Assembly (NCBI GenBank): GCA_036971615.1
Contig: JAYKKR010000015.1
Coordinates: 62,001 to 126,000 of the forward strand
Direction: 5' to 3'
DNA from: Amyloporia xantha
Lineage: Eukaryota; Basidiomycota; Agaricomycetes; Polyporales; Adustoporiaceae
Length of the DNA: 64,000 bases
Shown here: positions 24,098 to 36,314 of the stretch, piece by piece
Numbering within the stretch: the first letter of the stretch is position 1
Layout: each line of letters opens with the position of its first letter
The notes under the pieces: model-generated
What the model saw: the letters and a program-made list of their open reading frames with translations, nothing else
The model's database searches: none
What the model was told of the DNA's origin: nothing
Program-made: the position numbers and the translations under genes

Positions 24098-27040
24098 TCA
24101 CTTCTTCCGTAACTGAGTACGGAGGTTGGCGTTTTCCGTCTGCATCGAGTTGAGCTCCTCCAGCAGCGCCATCTGCTGTGTCTGCTGCGAGCTGCGCATC
24201 GCCTCGATCTCATCCTTCGCGCGTGCCAGCGACGCATTGCACTCCGCTAGCTGCGTCTCCATCTGCCTCCGCACAGAGTCCCCTGCGGACGCAGCATCGT
24301 CAGCCAGGGTGAGTGCACGCGCACTAAGCGTGTTGTTCGCATCGGTGAGCTGGCGGCACGTCTCCGCCTGCTCAGCTGCTTGCGTCTCGATCTCGAGCTT
24401 CTCTGCGGTGATACGGTCGACCGCGTCTTGCAAATAGCGCACCTCGTCCTCCCTGTGCATGATTAACGACGCTAAATATCAACCGAAACAATACACGCCG
24501 TAAGAACTCACAGTTGCGCATGACTGGACATCATAGTGATGTTGCGGTCCTCGAGCATCTTCACCTGCTTCTGGTACGTTTCGAGCGCAGCATTGCTCTC
24601 CTGCGCGAGCTTCTGCGCCCTCTCCGCGTTCTTCTTCAGCAGATCGTGTGCCTGCGCGAACCGGATGAGCCGCTCGATCAGCGCACGGTCGTCCGCGATG
24701 AGCGCTTGCACACGCGCGACGAAGTTCTCAACAGAGAACATCGCCATGCTCTGCGGCTGCATAGCTCGCGGGTCGTACAGCGTCTTGAGCGAGCGGACGT
24801 CCATCTCCGAAAGCGATGAGTTATTGCGGCCGGGTGTGGGGCTGCCTGGGGACGCCGCGCGGAGGTTACGGGCGCCCAATTTACCGGCACGGGCTTCTGG
24901 AGATGGGAGCACTGTCCAGAGGGGCTGTAGCAAGGCGATGATTTGGGCAGAGTCACCCGTGTATTCCACTGGAGCCTGCGAGGCTTGCAGGCTTGCAACG
25001 GCGAGTTGGGCAAGTGACTGCTCCTGGAAAGTAAGGTCAGCTACGTGTCGAATCTGCAAACTGTCCGACGAAACGATGTACATACCCTGAGTTGAGCATC
25101 GAGGTCTCGGGCTTGTGCTCTAGCCTCATCTCGTGTTCGACGCACCTCTTCGATTTCCTCGAACAGGGCCTCACGTTTATCCATACCCGTACGTATGTCT
25201 GCCTCAAGCTTAGTCCGAATAGCTGTCCATTCCTCCTCCGCACGAGCATGCGCGTCAGCCTTGGCACGCAAATCCTCGAGATGTCTTCCAATCGAAAAGA
25301 TGAGCCCAGTTAACGATGCGTCCCGCGACGCCAGCAGGATCCCATGCGTCTGCATGAGATCCCTCAACCCGTCCGAGCACTCCGCTAACTGCACCTTGCC
25401 CTCAGCCCCATCCTGCAACGCCGCCTTCTCCGCCTCCCAAGCCGCCCTCTGCGTCTCCCACTCTGCGCGTTCCGCCGCACACGCCGCCCTCTCCCCATCC
25501 CACGCCGCTTTCACCTCCGCCATCTCACTCTCCCTCGCCTCCAACCGCACCCTGTGCTCCTCCCTCTCCCGCGCAAACGCACCCGCTATCTCCGCAGCCT
25601 CCCCGCTCTGCTCTTCCAGCACCTCCAGCCGCCGCTCCAGCGTGTCCACCTCCCGTCTCCGCTCCTCCAGCTCTGCCCGCTCCTGCGCCCAAACCGCCCG
25701 CTCCTCTTCCAGCGTCCGCAGCTGCGCCTCCGCGTCCCCCGCCCTCCCCGCCTCCCGCTCCAGGGCAGAAATTGTGTCCTCCGCCGCCTGCAGGTCCATC
25801 CCGAGCGACGTCTCCACCTGCTCCTTTTCCAGCCGCACGAGGGACAGCTCCCGCGCCATCTCTGCCTGTTGCGCGGTCGCCGCTTCGAGTGCTGCCGTGG
25901 CAGCTTTCAGCTTGTCCTCTAGTGCTGAAACTTCGGCTATCGTTGGAGGCTGCCGTGGCGTCCGAGGAACGACCGAGTCAGAGTGGCCTGCGACAAAGTG
26001 CTCGAATCGGCCCCTCGAGGACGCCGTCGTCACGCTCGTCGCAGAAGATGGCGTCGGGCTCATTTGTAGACTCCTGTTCGGTGTACTGTACCCAGATGTA
26101 CTAGAGTCCCCGTCAGGCGGAGCGCTCTTCTTCTCCAGGCTGCGCACAGAGTAGCTTAGTACACCTGCGCGGTGCTCCAGGAGCTTGCGCTGGATCTCAT
26201 TAGCTCGTTCCGAGAGCCGCCATAGCTCCTTTTTGCGCGACGTCGACCTTGCGGTTCGCGGTCTCGAGCTGTTCCGACGTCTGTTTAGACACGTTCTTGT
26301 ACGACGCGTTCGCCTTGGAGAGAGAGAGCGCAGCGTCGCGGATCTTGGTCTCCAGCGACAGCTTCTTGTTCATCGCGACGAGCCGCGCAGAGAGCACTTG
26401 GTGCTCCTATGTACACACACAGACGCGTCTAGTACATGAGACGAGAGCGAACACGGAACGCACAGACCTTCTTCATCTCCTCGACCTCCTCCGCACTGAG
26501 AATATCGAAACTCCGGCTGTCCACGATCGCCTCGCTCGCCAGCAGGCTCATGAGCAGGTCATCGCGCGTGCTGAACGTCTCCGAAGTGCGCTTGAGGTCC
26601 AGGGTGGGCATGCCTGGTCGCTCGACCGGTTTCCTCGCCAGCTCTGACACACGGTTGGGGAGAGGCCGGGGCGACGAAGGCCCGGCAGAGGATACCTGGC
26701 TACGTGCGGGAGAAGTAACACCATTAGACTCACGAGACGACTGTGGCGAGTGGAATGATCCGTTGCCCGCATCCTCAGAGGTTGAAGCAGACGGAAGAGG
26801 CTTTTGTCTGTCCTTTCGGAGAAAGAGCGCGGCAGTGGTCGTCTTTGGGCTGTCGGCAGAAGACAGCTCTGTTGGGCTCTGCAGAGGGGAGGGTGGCCAT
26901 GATGGCTTCGCGGAGACAGTTAGAGGCGCAGTGGTCTGAGACGGAGACTGAGAGACCGGTGGAGGTGTTGCGGGAGATAGAGGGAACTGTGAGGAGGTGG
27001 GGGTACCTCCGCCGGTAAGAAATCGTCGCACGCCGTTCAT
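24098..27040 (-). CDS. Up-regulated during septation (Uds1) domain coiled-coil protein
   Basis: The N-terminal 150 residues are Ser/Pro-rich and start MNGVRRFLTGGGTPTSSQFP. The Uds1 domain follows: RDDLLMSLLASEAIVDSRSF, ILSAEEVEEMKKEHQVLSAR and KLSLETKIRDAALSL. The rest is a long coiled coil with heptads rich in Glu, Ala, Arg and Gln (KLKAATAALEAATAQQAEMA; EAEIAGAFAREREEHRVR-like runs), broken by a spacer (SPEARAGKLGARNLRAASPG). It ends with ENANLRTQLRKK. Introns are few and short. Members of this family are induced during septation in fission yeast and are conserved in filamentous fungi. A role in septum formation or cell cycle is inferred from the family name only. Confidence 0.88.
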
Positions 27041-27559
27041 GAACGGTCAGGATAGCTAAGGCAGGGTATGTAGTCGAGACGAAAAAGTTGTCCAGAGTTA
27101 GAAGGGATATCTAGAGACAAAAGCGGCAGCCAGCTGCTGGAGAAAGTCGAAGTGGGCTACAGTCACCCGTCTCCAGGATGCAAGTATTGACTTCCGAGAT
27201 TCTCTCAGCTCAATAGATCACGATGAACGTGCGACGACGAGAACAGTGGATGGAGAGATGTATACGTTATAGTATCTCATTGCGTCTGAACGAACCCAAT
27301 TGCGAGACATGACTTTGGTACTTTGTTTTACCATCATCTGTTCCAAAAGTAGATCTAGACGTCGCGACAATACAACGACGAAACGTCCCAAGTGAAAGTA
27401 TCTAACTCGTAGTCCGTAGTTACCGTACCAATTGCGAGAAGAAACGCCTCGAGCTAGTACCTAGACTGAATCTTCTGTGAGTAGAGTAAATACTTCCTTC
27501 AAGTATTAATAGTTCCCAATACATCAGTCCACACTCCGTGATTGCGTAATGGGGAGCTA
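27041..27559. other. Intergenic gap
   Basis: About 519 bp upstream of the Uds1 gene and downstream of BST1. No recognisable coding frame or repeat was seen; it includes the Uds1 promoter. Confidence 0.4.
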
Positions 27560-30500
27560 TCACTCTTCGCGCACTGGCCGTCTCCTGCCACCCCACGCAT
27601 GTATCGCCGCAGCCAGGAGCACTGCGAAGCTCGCTCCCTCGAAGATTATATAGGGCTTTCGAGGGCCGAAGAGGAAGGATGCAAAAGCGACGGCGACGAA
27701 CCCAAATTTCTGCGAGTACGGCCTTTCTGCTGTTCTAAGAGAACATACCAATCAGATGGAAGAAGACAGAGCGGCGATTCAAGATGTTACAAAGTATATG
27801 GATACTTACGCTGCACTGAAGATCTCGCGGCCGCTCCCCGCAAATTCGACCGCTACAAGCCAGGGAGCAACGGCCAGCACGTTTCGATCGGCCACCCAGC
27901 CGGACCCGGACCCCCATACGGCCTGCACACCCGCGCCCGCGACGGTACGTACCCACACTGCAAGCACAGGTGCAGTGATAGGAATCATCCATGTCATCAG
28001 CAGGAGTAGGTAGAGGTTTTGTTTCAAGACCGAGGCATCATCAGCAGGGGATGACGACGGTAACATTTTTGGAATCGGGGATGATGACGGCGGTGACGAT
28101 GACGTTTCAGACCCTGAGAGTGAACCGGTCTCCCTTGACGGAGAAGAGCGTCGTGGCACAAGTGGAATCGCACGGCTGGCTGTGGGCATGGTTGAGGAAG
28201 CGGCGTGGATGGCACAGGTGTAGAAGTGATACACCCAAGCACCAAGGAATGCAACTTGCCAAGGAACAAACACGAATATAAGCACGAAAATGAGACCCAT
28301 AGACAGCAGAACATTCCACAAACGAGTGTCTTCTCTCGGTCTGCACATTGTAGCGACATGAGTCAACAATTGACATTGGAGAGTGAAAGCATAGATAGCT
28401 ACCTGTGACCTCGACCGACTTTTTTTATGACCCATCCCATTGCATTGACTGACATCGACAACACACCATAGACCACACATACCAGCCCACCCGTAGTCGC
28501 CAATAATATAGGGGCAATGATCGCATATTCGGGCTTTCCCCCATTGCCGAGCCACATAACAGGGGGTAGGTGGGGCACCAAAGAGATCACAATAGTCAAC
28601 GGGAGGAGGCGAGAGAGGGTGTACGAGGCGAAGTGAGCCAAAGCGGCCCCGACGGCAGGGATGGAGGAAGATCCAGCCGTATCACAAATGGCACAGGCCT
28701 GATACAGAAGGAAAGCGCATATCCCTATTCCCCATGCGAGAACTGCTTGGGCATAGCGCACACCCCACCTGCCCAGCGTGCCCCACCAGTCCAGAGAAAC
28801 GTCGATACCCACCACTGCGCATGGTCTGTCGTTGGATGAGTGGATTGTGATATTAAAGCCAGACCAGGGCGCGGAGGACGATGCAATGAACGGCCCCGAT
28901 GCATGCGAGTGCAGGAGGATCGGTCGGTCGTTGGGGAAGGGGAGAAGAGGGTAGTAGTGTGTTTCGGATGGATGCGAAGTATGTTCAAGGAGGGGTGGCA
29001 ACTGTGCTTCTGAATATCATACATTGCATCAGCCGTATGCGCAAGGACTATAATAGAGAGATTCGAACCTACACACGTATAGGGGTCGTTGAGAACGGGG
29101 GACAATCTATACACAATCAAACCATTCGAGAGCAGATTGGGAAACGATACTTGTTTGTGAACGGCACTCCCTGACAGAGCCACTTTCGCGCTCGCCAGCA
29201 TCAATCCTGTGTACACGACAGTCAGCTTCCACCGCTGAAAATGTACATACCAAAAGACGTACCAAGGACACCCGTGTCGCTTATTACCGTGTCAGCAGAG
29301 CTGAAGCCACCGGTGATCCATCCCTCTCCATGGGTACCTTTCACTTGTACAGCGATATAGGGCTGTGCACCTCCACCGGCCCGCGTGTCAGTCAGGTCAT
29401 GAGGGATTATAGCAGTATACACAACCACTCCTTCACCCTCGTCGGACCCCTCATCAGGAACCGGGAATGGTCTACCAGGAACAGGCTCTGGGATCAACTT
29501 GAGCGTTGTTGGTGCCAAAGGTGTGCACCGACGCTGAGGAATGGCAGCGCTAGATGAAGGACACTGGTAGACAACGACGTCTAGTGGTCCCGAATGCTGC
29601 GGTCTCATTGTGAGAACGGACCCATGAGACACATAAAGTGTAAATTTGATTTCCCGGGCCTCTGCAGGGGGACCTGCAGGGGGCAGAACAGGGAGGACAT
29701 ATGTCCTATCTCGAGTGGGCTTCGACAGAACAAGAGCTGCAGACGGGTCTAGGTACTCGACCTCGTCCTCACGCAGCGCGTCCAAGTCCAGCACATCGTC
29801 CGGCGCCCCGAGCCCGTGCTCAACTAGAGGCGGCAGCGTGTGTCCATCCCGCAGCCATCTATCGAGCACGAGCGCGCGCTGGAGACTTGTCCATGCACCT
29901 GCGAGCTCGATCGCCGCCCGCGCGATGCGCCATCGTACCTGGTGGCACCAGACCATCTCCCTATGGCCGACGCCTGTCCACGCGCCCTCCAGCGCGCTCG
30001 TGAACACCGTCTGCCTGTACGGCGCGGTGCCATTTTGTGGTGTCCCCCACTCCGATGCGGGGAGTACACACGATTCAGCGGGGACCTGCAGGTCCGTCGC
30101 GCCCCCACAGAGCGATAGGATCGGGGTGGGATCCGTAGCAAGGATCTTCCGGTTGGACGCGTAAATGGCGTCGATTCGGCGGTCGAGGCGGGCTGGTGGG
30201 AGCGTGTGTGGGGTGGACATGGTGATCAGGGCAGACACGTTAGGATGCGGAAGGAGGGCGGTGGCAACAATGCCGCCCATGGAGTGTCCGAGGATGGTGA
30301 TTCCGCGCGACTGTGGGGAAGGCGGATAAAGGGAAAGGATGTACGAGATGGCGGCGCGGGCATAGCTAGTTTCGGCGTCGAGCGTAGGTCCGTGGAATGC
30401 AGAAAGGTCCTCATTGAACTCGACTGTAAGAGCAATGTCAGTTTGCTATACCAACTGAGAATATATTCACAGCACTGTTCCGAGAAAATTCCTCCATAGT

Positions 30501-31512
30501 TATTGACAGGTCATCAACTGCAGGCAGAGACCACAGGGCAGGCTGCTAATAGCTTTCTGGCATGTGATTAGCATGCCTCTGGCTATAAAGTAGATCACTG
30601 CCATTGAGGGCAATGAAACCCAATGGCAAAGTTATACCACCAGCATGGTAGACATGACAGGAATATCGCACATCATTCAGAGCTCCGAATAATAGACAGA
30701 CATCATCATGCAGAGCTCTGTGATTGACTAGTAAAGCCATGCTCTTTCTTAAAGAACACCATCATGGGGGAGCCGTGTTCTCTGCTTGTTCGAAATTAAA
30801 CAGCGCATTCGAACTCTGCAGATGCGTATCCTCTACGAGGTGGGCAGGAGGGATCCGGTATGCGGTCGCTGGTCATTCCTACCCACCGTCTTCCTATCTG
30901 CGAGCGGACTATTACTACCATCGATCCAGGAAGTAGCAGTCTTTGCGAGGTGATTCGTAGGTTAACATCACCCTCCTTTCGGGATTCGAGTTTTTGGCAT
31001 GTCAATAACTGAGCAATAATCCCGGAGCAGTGATCCTCATTGTACTTACGGGAAAAGAAATCGAGGGGGCCATGGTGCTCATGCTCGAAATTCCGCCGAG
31101 ACATGGTATGGCGAGGAGAAAACCTGGCGCGTCGCGGAGGAAGCTATCGAGCGCACTTGATGAGAGGACCCCGCGTTTCCAGGAATGAAGAGTACAGGCG
31201 AGCCATACAGCTGCGCTAGAGCTCAGTCATTCTTCTGGAAGACTACATCATGCGAAAACTGGTTGGGAGTAGAATGCGTACCTTACTCGGCGGGTCCCAT
31301 CCTACCTCACGATATAGATATAGGGAATAGCGAGACGCAAGGGGTGACCAGCTATGGTCGAACGCAGACTGAAGGACATAGGATGGCGACATCCAGGACA
31401 TGCGACATCCTTGCGGGGAGAGTGAGTTGCTAACGTCAGAACCAGCCCGAAAGAACAGAAACAGGGACAAAAGGGAGCACAGGCCAAGAAAGAGGACCGA
31501 GAAGTGCAACAT
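27560..31512 (-). CDS. BST1: GPI inositol-deacylase Bst1/PGAP1-like, frame apparently broken once
   Basis: Bst1 removes the acyl chain from the inositol of GPI anchors in the ER. The only in-frame ATG is at 31512 and gives a signal-anchor (MLHFSVLFLGLCSLLSLFLF). Next come QGCRMSWMSPSYVLQSAFD, YSLYLYREVGWDPPSK, PVLFIPGNAGSSHQVRSIAS, PLDFFS, EFNEDLSAFHG and the lipase motif GHSMGGIVATALL. Lumenal and multi-pass membrane parts follow down to the stop at 27560. Two oddities stand out. The reading frame shifts at the AAA run at 31088-31090 (TTT in the gene), placing a TGA at 31079-31081. One intron (30424-31049) is 626 bp, about ten times the local norm. If the shift is real, this copy is broken early. 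Downstream exons remain well conserved, which favours recent damage or sequence error. Confidence 0.85.
30424..31049 (-). other. Oversized intron inside BST1
   Basis: The donor C|GTAAGT at 31050/31049 and acceptor CTTACAG at 30424 join PLDFFS to EFNEDLSAF in phase. The intron is 626 bp where neighbours are 50-60 bp. It contains short palindromes, such as TGCCATTG...CAATGGCA near 30600-30630 and GGCATG...CATGCC near 30560. No long terminal repeats or target duplication were found. Confidence 0.6.
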
Positions 31513-32010
31513 GAACCATTCAGAGTCGAGGGATTTTCTGCGCAATTAATATCATATACCAGAATGCTGCTAGCCTTTGAGTCGGTCGTCGCTGCAGGTA
31601 CTGGCCCGAGAGGAACCCAAGCGCCCGTAAGCGCTTGGGGAAAACTGGCTACAGGCTGCCCGTGGACGTCATGCGGGACAGCTGCCTCCTCCTCCTCCAT
31701 CCACTCTCGTTCTTCCCCCCTCATCCTCCCTCTTATCTCATCTCTCGTTGTGTTCGTATCTAGTCTGGTCAGATTGTGTCTACGGTCTCCTTTCAACTGT
31801 TTGACCGACTCCTATCGTCTTACAACTGGTCGGGTGCTATAAACCGTCGATCTTGGACACCCTTCACGGTGATTCCAATTTCTCTTTACTGAGACGAGGA
31901 TCGTTAAGCTTGTTCGATTTCCCTTCAGGTGTGCAACGTGATTTCAGGGGGGCTTTTGAGGTAGATATTTCATACTCTTCCCTCCAGTTCAGGAATTTGT
32001 GTCGCGCACG
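31513..32010. promoter_or_regulatory. Divergent promoter region between BST1 and CorA transporter
   Basis: About 498 bp between two start codons pointing outward. The plus-strand half is pyrimidine-rich (31680-31990), as in many basidiomycete leaders. No gene or repeat was recognised. Confidence 0.45.
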
Positions 32011-34669
32011 ATGGCCTCACCCGATGTGCCCTCCATCTTGTCTGGCACGATGACCAGCTCGCCTCGCCCTATCCGCTCGTCCTCTGAACATTCGCATTCG
32101 CACTCCCCCGTCCGCCATCGACGCAGCAATAGCGACCTTGTCGACCACGACCCCTCCGTCTCCCATTCCCGCCCACGGCTCTCTCCCACCCTTAACCGCT
32201 CCTACAATCCGAACGATCCGGACGTCCGCGAGAGACAGCGCACCATGGACGCCGACATGGCCATCCAGCTCTCCCGCGCACGCAGCAACACCGTCGTCTC
32301 CACCATCTCCCCGCCCATCTCTCCCGTTTCTGCGGCCCCTCGCCCGATCTCCACCGCCTCCGACTCTCACACACCTGTCCAGTTTCCCGTGCTCTCGCTT
32401 CAGGAGGAGCAGGACATGACCGATGCCCGCGGCCATCCACACGCCAACTCTGACCCCGATAACGCCCATGCGGAGCACTTCCACCCCGGCCCTGCGCCGG
32501 ACGTGCACCTCAATCACCTCAGCGCAGGGCACGATCCATCCCTGCTCGTCTCGCTCGCCTCAGCCGATGCGGAACCTGGCCTCCCAATGTATCAGGCCAG
32601 CGTCGGGCCAGGCGGAATCAGCTCCGAACGGCAACAGTACGACTTCTCGCCAATTGAGGCCTTTGCCCGTGAGGAGAAGATGCGGCTGGGTGTACAGACA
32701 CCCTCGTCACCGTTTGGCTTCAGTCGTCCGGTACCCGTCCAACAAGCGCAGGCGCAGAGCTATAATCAAGCAATTCCGACGCACATCCAAGCCAGCCCGC
32801 CCCAGCCCGAGATCGATCCCTGTCCGGGAGGCAGCTCGCACTTCACGATACCCCGCGTGCGCCACCGCAAGCTGTCGCAGAGCGAGCGCGCCCCGCGACG
32901 AGGCAAGCTCGCGCTCTTCGAACAGCCCGGGGCGGCGCCCCCGACGTCGGGCACGACCCTCAGCGCGGTGCCATCGTACGAGGACCTGCAGGGCATCACG
33001 AACGGGAATGCAAGGCCAAGTGGCAGCGGGATGGGCGGGCAGGGGATGGGAAGTGGTATGGGAATGGGAGGAGGCACGGGGACAGGGCATGATAGACCAT
33101 ACAGATTCTCTTTCTACTCGAACGCCCTCAGCGCGACGATCCACGCGCGGAGCCTGAGCGAGCTACCTGCGGAGGGCCAGAGCTTCGAAGACCTATTTCT
33201 TGGCCGTGAGCCTGCGGTGCAGAACGCAAACGCGCCTACGCTGCGGCCGGCGGCGGCCACGGGGCGAATCGAGTCCAATGGCAATGCGGGGATGACAAAC
33301 GGTACGAATGCACGGGTCATGTCACCGATGAGCATATCGACGGCTCCAGTCAATGTGCCGGGCAAAATTCCTGGAGGTATGGACAGGAGGGGACTGGGCG
33401 GGGACAGTACGGAGAGCTATACGTGGTGGCTCGACGTTCTATCCCCAACCGATGAGGAGATGAAGCTGCTTAGCAAGGTGGGGGTTTAATGCTGCGCGTG
33501 GCACGTCTGCATGCCATCCTTACAGCACGTCGCGTCCATGTGCAGGTGTTCTCGATCCACCCGTTGACAACAGAAGATATCCAGATGGAAGAGACACGCG
33601 AGAAGATCGAGCTGTTCCGGAATTACTACCTTGTCTGTTTCCGCGGGTTTGACCAGGACCCGTACAGCCCGACGTATCTCGAGCCGCTGAACATGTACAT
33701 CATTGTCTTCCGCGAGGGCATTCTTTCGGTGCGTTTACACAGCCCCTCTTTTTAAAATAATTAGCGTCTTCGTTTTATACTGACAGAGTCGTCGATAGTT
33801 CCACTTCCGACCAACACCGCACCCGCAGAATGTACGACGGCGAATCAAGCAGCTGAAAGACTACATAAGCGTGACGTCTGACTGGATCTCGTATGCGTTG
33901 ATCGACGATATAACAGACGCGTTTGGGCCGCTGATCCAGAGTATTGAGTATGAGGTCGACAGCATCGACGAGCTTGTGCTTATTCTCAAGGAGGCCGAGC
34001 AAAGCGACATGTTGAGGAGGTGCGTCGTTCGATATTGGGTGAAGCTGATTTCGTACCAATGTTAATTCCGGGAGCACAGGATCGGAACGTGTCGGAAGAA
34101 GGTCATGGGCTTGTTGCGCCTCATGGGCAACAAGGCGGATGTCGTTAAGGGCTTGGCGAAGCGCTGCAATGAGAACTGGCGTGTCGCGCCTACGTCTGAC
34201 ATTGTCAGTACCCCTCTCATTCCTGACTGATCGACCGACCCTGCATGCTGAATACTGTACCTCTTCCACGATAGGGGCTGTATCTCTCCGACATCCAAGA
34301 CCATTTGATCACGATGACGCAGAACCTGAACCATTACGAAAAGATCCTTTCGCGCTCGCACTCGAACTATCTCGCGCAAATATCCATCGAGATGACGGAG
34401 GCGAACAATCAGATCAACGACGTGCTCTCCAAGCTCACTGCACTGGGTACGGTGCTCATCCCGATGAACCTCGTCACTGGCTTGTGGGGCATGAACGTAC
34501 ACGTGCCTGGGCAGGGTATAGAGGTGAGGACTCCTCCGCCCCCTTTCCTGTATTGACTGATACTATTGCATAGCAGGGCTACGCTTGGTTCTGCTCCATC
34601 ATAGGCGCACTTGCTGCCTTTGCGGTGGTTGCGGGCTGGTCGACATACAAGCTGATGGTGCGACGATGA
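32011..34669 (+). CDS. CorA-type Mg2+ transporter, Mnr2/Alr1 class
   Basis: The protein moves magnesium across a membrane, by homology the vacuolar membrane (Mnr2) or plasma membrane (Alr1). The ATG at 32011 (MASPDVPSILSGTMTSSPR) is used; the frame is open a little upstream but only to GTG. Nearly 400 residues are disordered, with Ser/His/Pro-rich and Gly-Met-rich stretches. The conserved part begins at RPYRFSFYSNALSATIHARS, then SYTWWLDVLSPTDEEMKLLS, VFSIHPLTTEDIQMEETREK, FRNYYLVCFRGFDQDPYSPT and a long helical stalk. The pore signature GLWGMNVHVPGQ contains the invariant Gly-Met-Asn, followed by a second helix (CSIIGALAAFAVVAGWSTYK) and a short basic end (LMVRR). Six or so introns were resolved. 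The long disordered N-terminus favours the Mnr2 group. Confidence 0.92.
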
Positions 34670-35213
34670 GAGGGGACATAGATGAGAGGGTAGACGATGA
34701 ACGTTCTGCAGCACATTTTCTAGACACGCACTTCACGACCGCTCCTGCGACTTACTTGGCATCTATCTTATTTCATGGGATGGTCTACGGCCATTTGTAC
34801 TGCACTCTCATATTTAGAACAAAGTGAAATTGCACTGCAGCGTTGACTGAGAAAAATACCCATACAATTACAGAGCCACCGCGTACTAGCTACAGTAGCA
34901 AGATTCCAATGCGAGATTGGTGATCGCAATGCGGCGTGAGATCGTTCAATTGTGTAACGATCAGTTCAACTCAGCGACGAGCAGCCGCTAGTCCGATCAA
35001 CCAGCTCCGTGGGGATTCCGAAGTGAAGGCCCAAGACATCCAACGCAGGTAGCGGCTACCGACAAACCAATCATGCCAACAGCAGAGGTTACAACATCAG
35101 AAAATACACTCCAAGAGACACACAAGAACAAACGCGAAATGATTTGAGCGAGATTCTGTGCGGCAATGGGTCAGCATCGTTCACAGCAAACGACCGAGGG
35201 AATATTAACTCAC
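34670..35213. other. Convergent intergenic gap
   Basis: About 544 bp between convergent stops of the CorA and MYND genes. No recognisable gene, repeat or RNA was seen; presumably 3' untranslated regions. Confidence 0.4.
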
Positions 35214-36314
35214 TCAGAGGTCATGCAGGGGATACGGATTCTTCATCAGCTTCGCGAACTTTTTCTTCTGTGCATTCTTGAACTTCAGAAGGCCACTTGA
35301 GAACTCGAAAATCTTCCCCGCAATCGCGGCCTCGTGTAGTTTAATGGGGTCAGCCTGGGCCTCCAGGAATATCTGCTTGTACACCTCCTTTAGCTCCTCC
35401 CGCTCCGTCTGCGTACGACAATTCATAAATCCGTAGTCCACAACGACAGACCGCTGTATATCCACATCTTCTGAGAGGACGAATTGCTTTAAGCGCCAGA
35501 CAGATTTGATAACGCCCGCCAGTACATCCTCGAGGTGGGTGATCCGTGTACGTTCGGCTTTGAGACCGTGATTGTCGAATAAGGCAATGAGGGAAGACGA
35601 TTTGTAGGAAGTCCAGAACTGCTCAAAGGAGCATTTGACGAAGAGTGCGAGGTACAAACCGCTCAACTCCGATTCAACGTCTTCATCTGAACAAGCACAA
35701 AAACCAAACTTGATCCAGGTCTCTTCAAAGGGAGAGGGATGCTGTTTTGAGAGTAGAATGGTGCAAAACTGGTAGCATACCATCTTCTCATTAGGCCACG
35801 TACTGTCAGGCACCCCGGCGTAGCGATTGGCGAACGATACCGTTTCGTGAATGGGGATTCTGGGAGCCTTCAGTGTATGGTCAAGTACGTACTGGTTCTC
35901 TAAGAACCATGGATAGTAACCACCGCGGCGGCCTTCCGGGAGTTGGTTGTATGCGGCCTTAATTTCCTGGATCAGCATCCCGGACACGCGCCACTTGTGT
36001 ACCGTCTTCGCAGAGATGCCCATGCGCTCGATCAGACCAATGTATAGGCCAAAAAGATTAACGCGATTGTCCACCGTGAAGGCTTTCGTAAAGCCGTAGT
36101 CCTCGCATGTTTGCGTGTCCTCCGGAAAGCGGTTACGGTAGACAGCCCGAGCGAGATGATCTGCGGTAGTGATCTCTCGCCTAGGATTGCAGTCGAATAT
36201 ATGTTCGACCCAATCGTTCTTCTGACACCGGGAGCTGCAGTACCAGGCGGTTGAAACCGAGCATGCACTGCACCTCTTGTGTGCCGGACGTCCGCAACTG
36301 CATGTGTGGGGCAT
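35214..36314 (-). CDS. MYND zinc-finger protein of unknown function
   Basis: An intronless frame of 366 codons begins MPHTCSCGRPAHKRCSACSV. The N-terminal 45 residues hold a MYND finger with paired cysteines (CSC...CSAC), YCSSRCQKNDW, then HIFDC. The rest is an uncharacterised helical domain, including LFGLYIGLIERMGISAKTVH and RTQTEREELKEVYKQIFLEA, and it ends MKNPYPLHDL. MYND fingers bind proline-rich peptides. Agaricomycete genomes contain many such MYND-only proteins of unknown role. The lack of introns is unusual in this window. Confidence 0.85.
   Translation of the reverse strand: MPHTCSCGRPAHKRCSACSVSTAWYCSSRCQKNDWVEHIFDCNPRREITTADHLARAVYRNRFPEDTQTCEDYGFTKAFTVDNRVNLFGLYIGLIERMGISAKTVHKWRVSGMLIQEIKAAYNQLPEGRRGGYYPWFLENQYVLDHTLKAPRIPIHETVSFANRYAGVPDSTWPNEKMVCYQFCTILLSKQHPSPFEETWIKFGFCACSDEDVESELSGLYLALFVKCSFEQFWTSYKSSSLIALFDNHGLKAERTRITHLEDVLAGVIKSVWRLKQFVLSEDVDIQRSVVVDYGFMNCRTQTEREELKEVYKQIFLEAQADPIKLHEAAIAGKIFEFSSGLLKFKNAQKKKFAKLMKNPYPLHDL

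Noticed and set aside
25195..26154. 319-codon plus-strand Ser/Ala-rich frame
   Set aside because: It is the antisense shadow of the Glu/Ala-rich coiled coil of the Uds1 gene.
29060..29085. AGGTTCGAATC on the minus strand resembling a tRNA B box
   Set aside because: No A box or foldable cloverleaf surrounds it, and it lies within BST1. No tRNA was supported anywhere in the window.
31513..31545. Earlier start for BST1
   Set aside because: The upstream frame starts with TTG and is closed by a stop just before it, so the ATG at 31512 is the first usable start.
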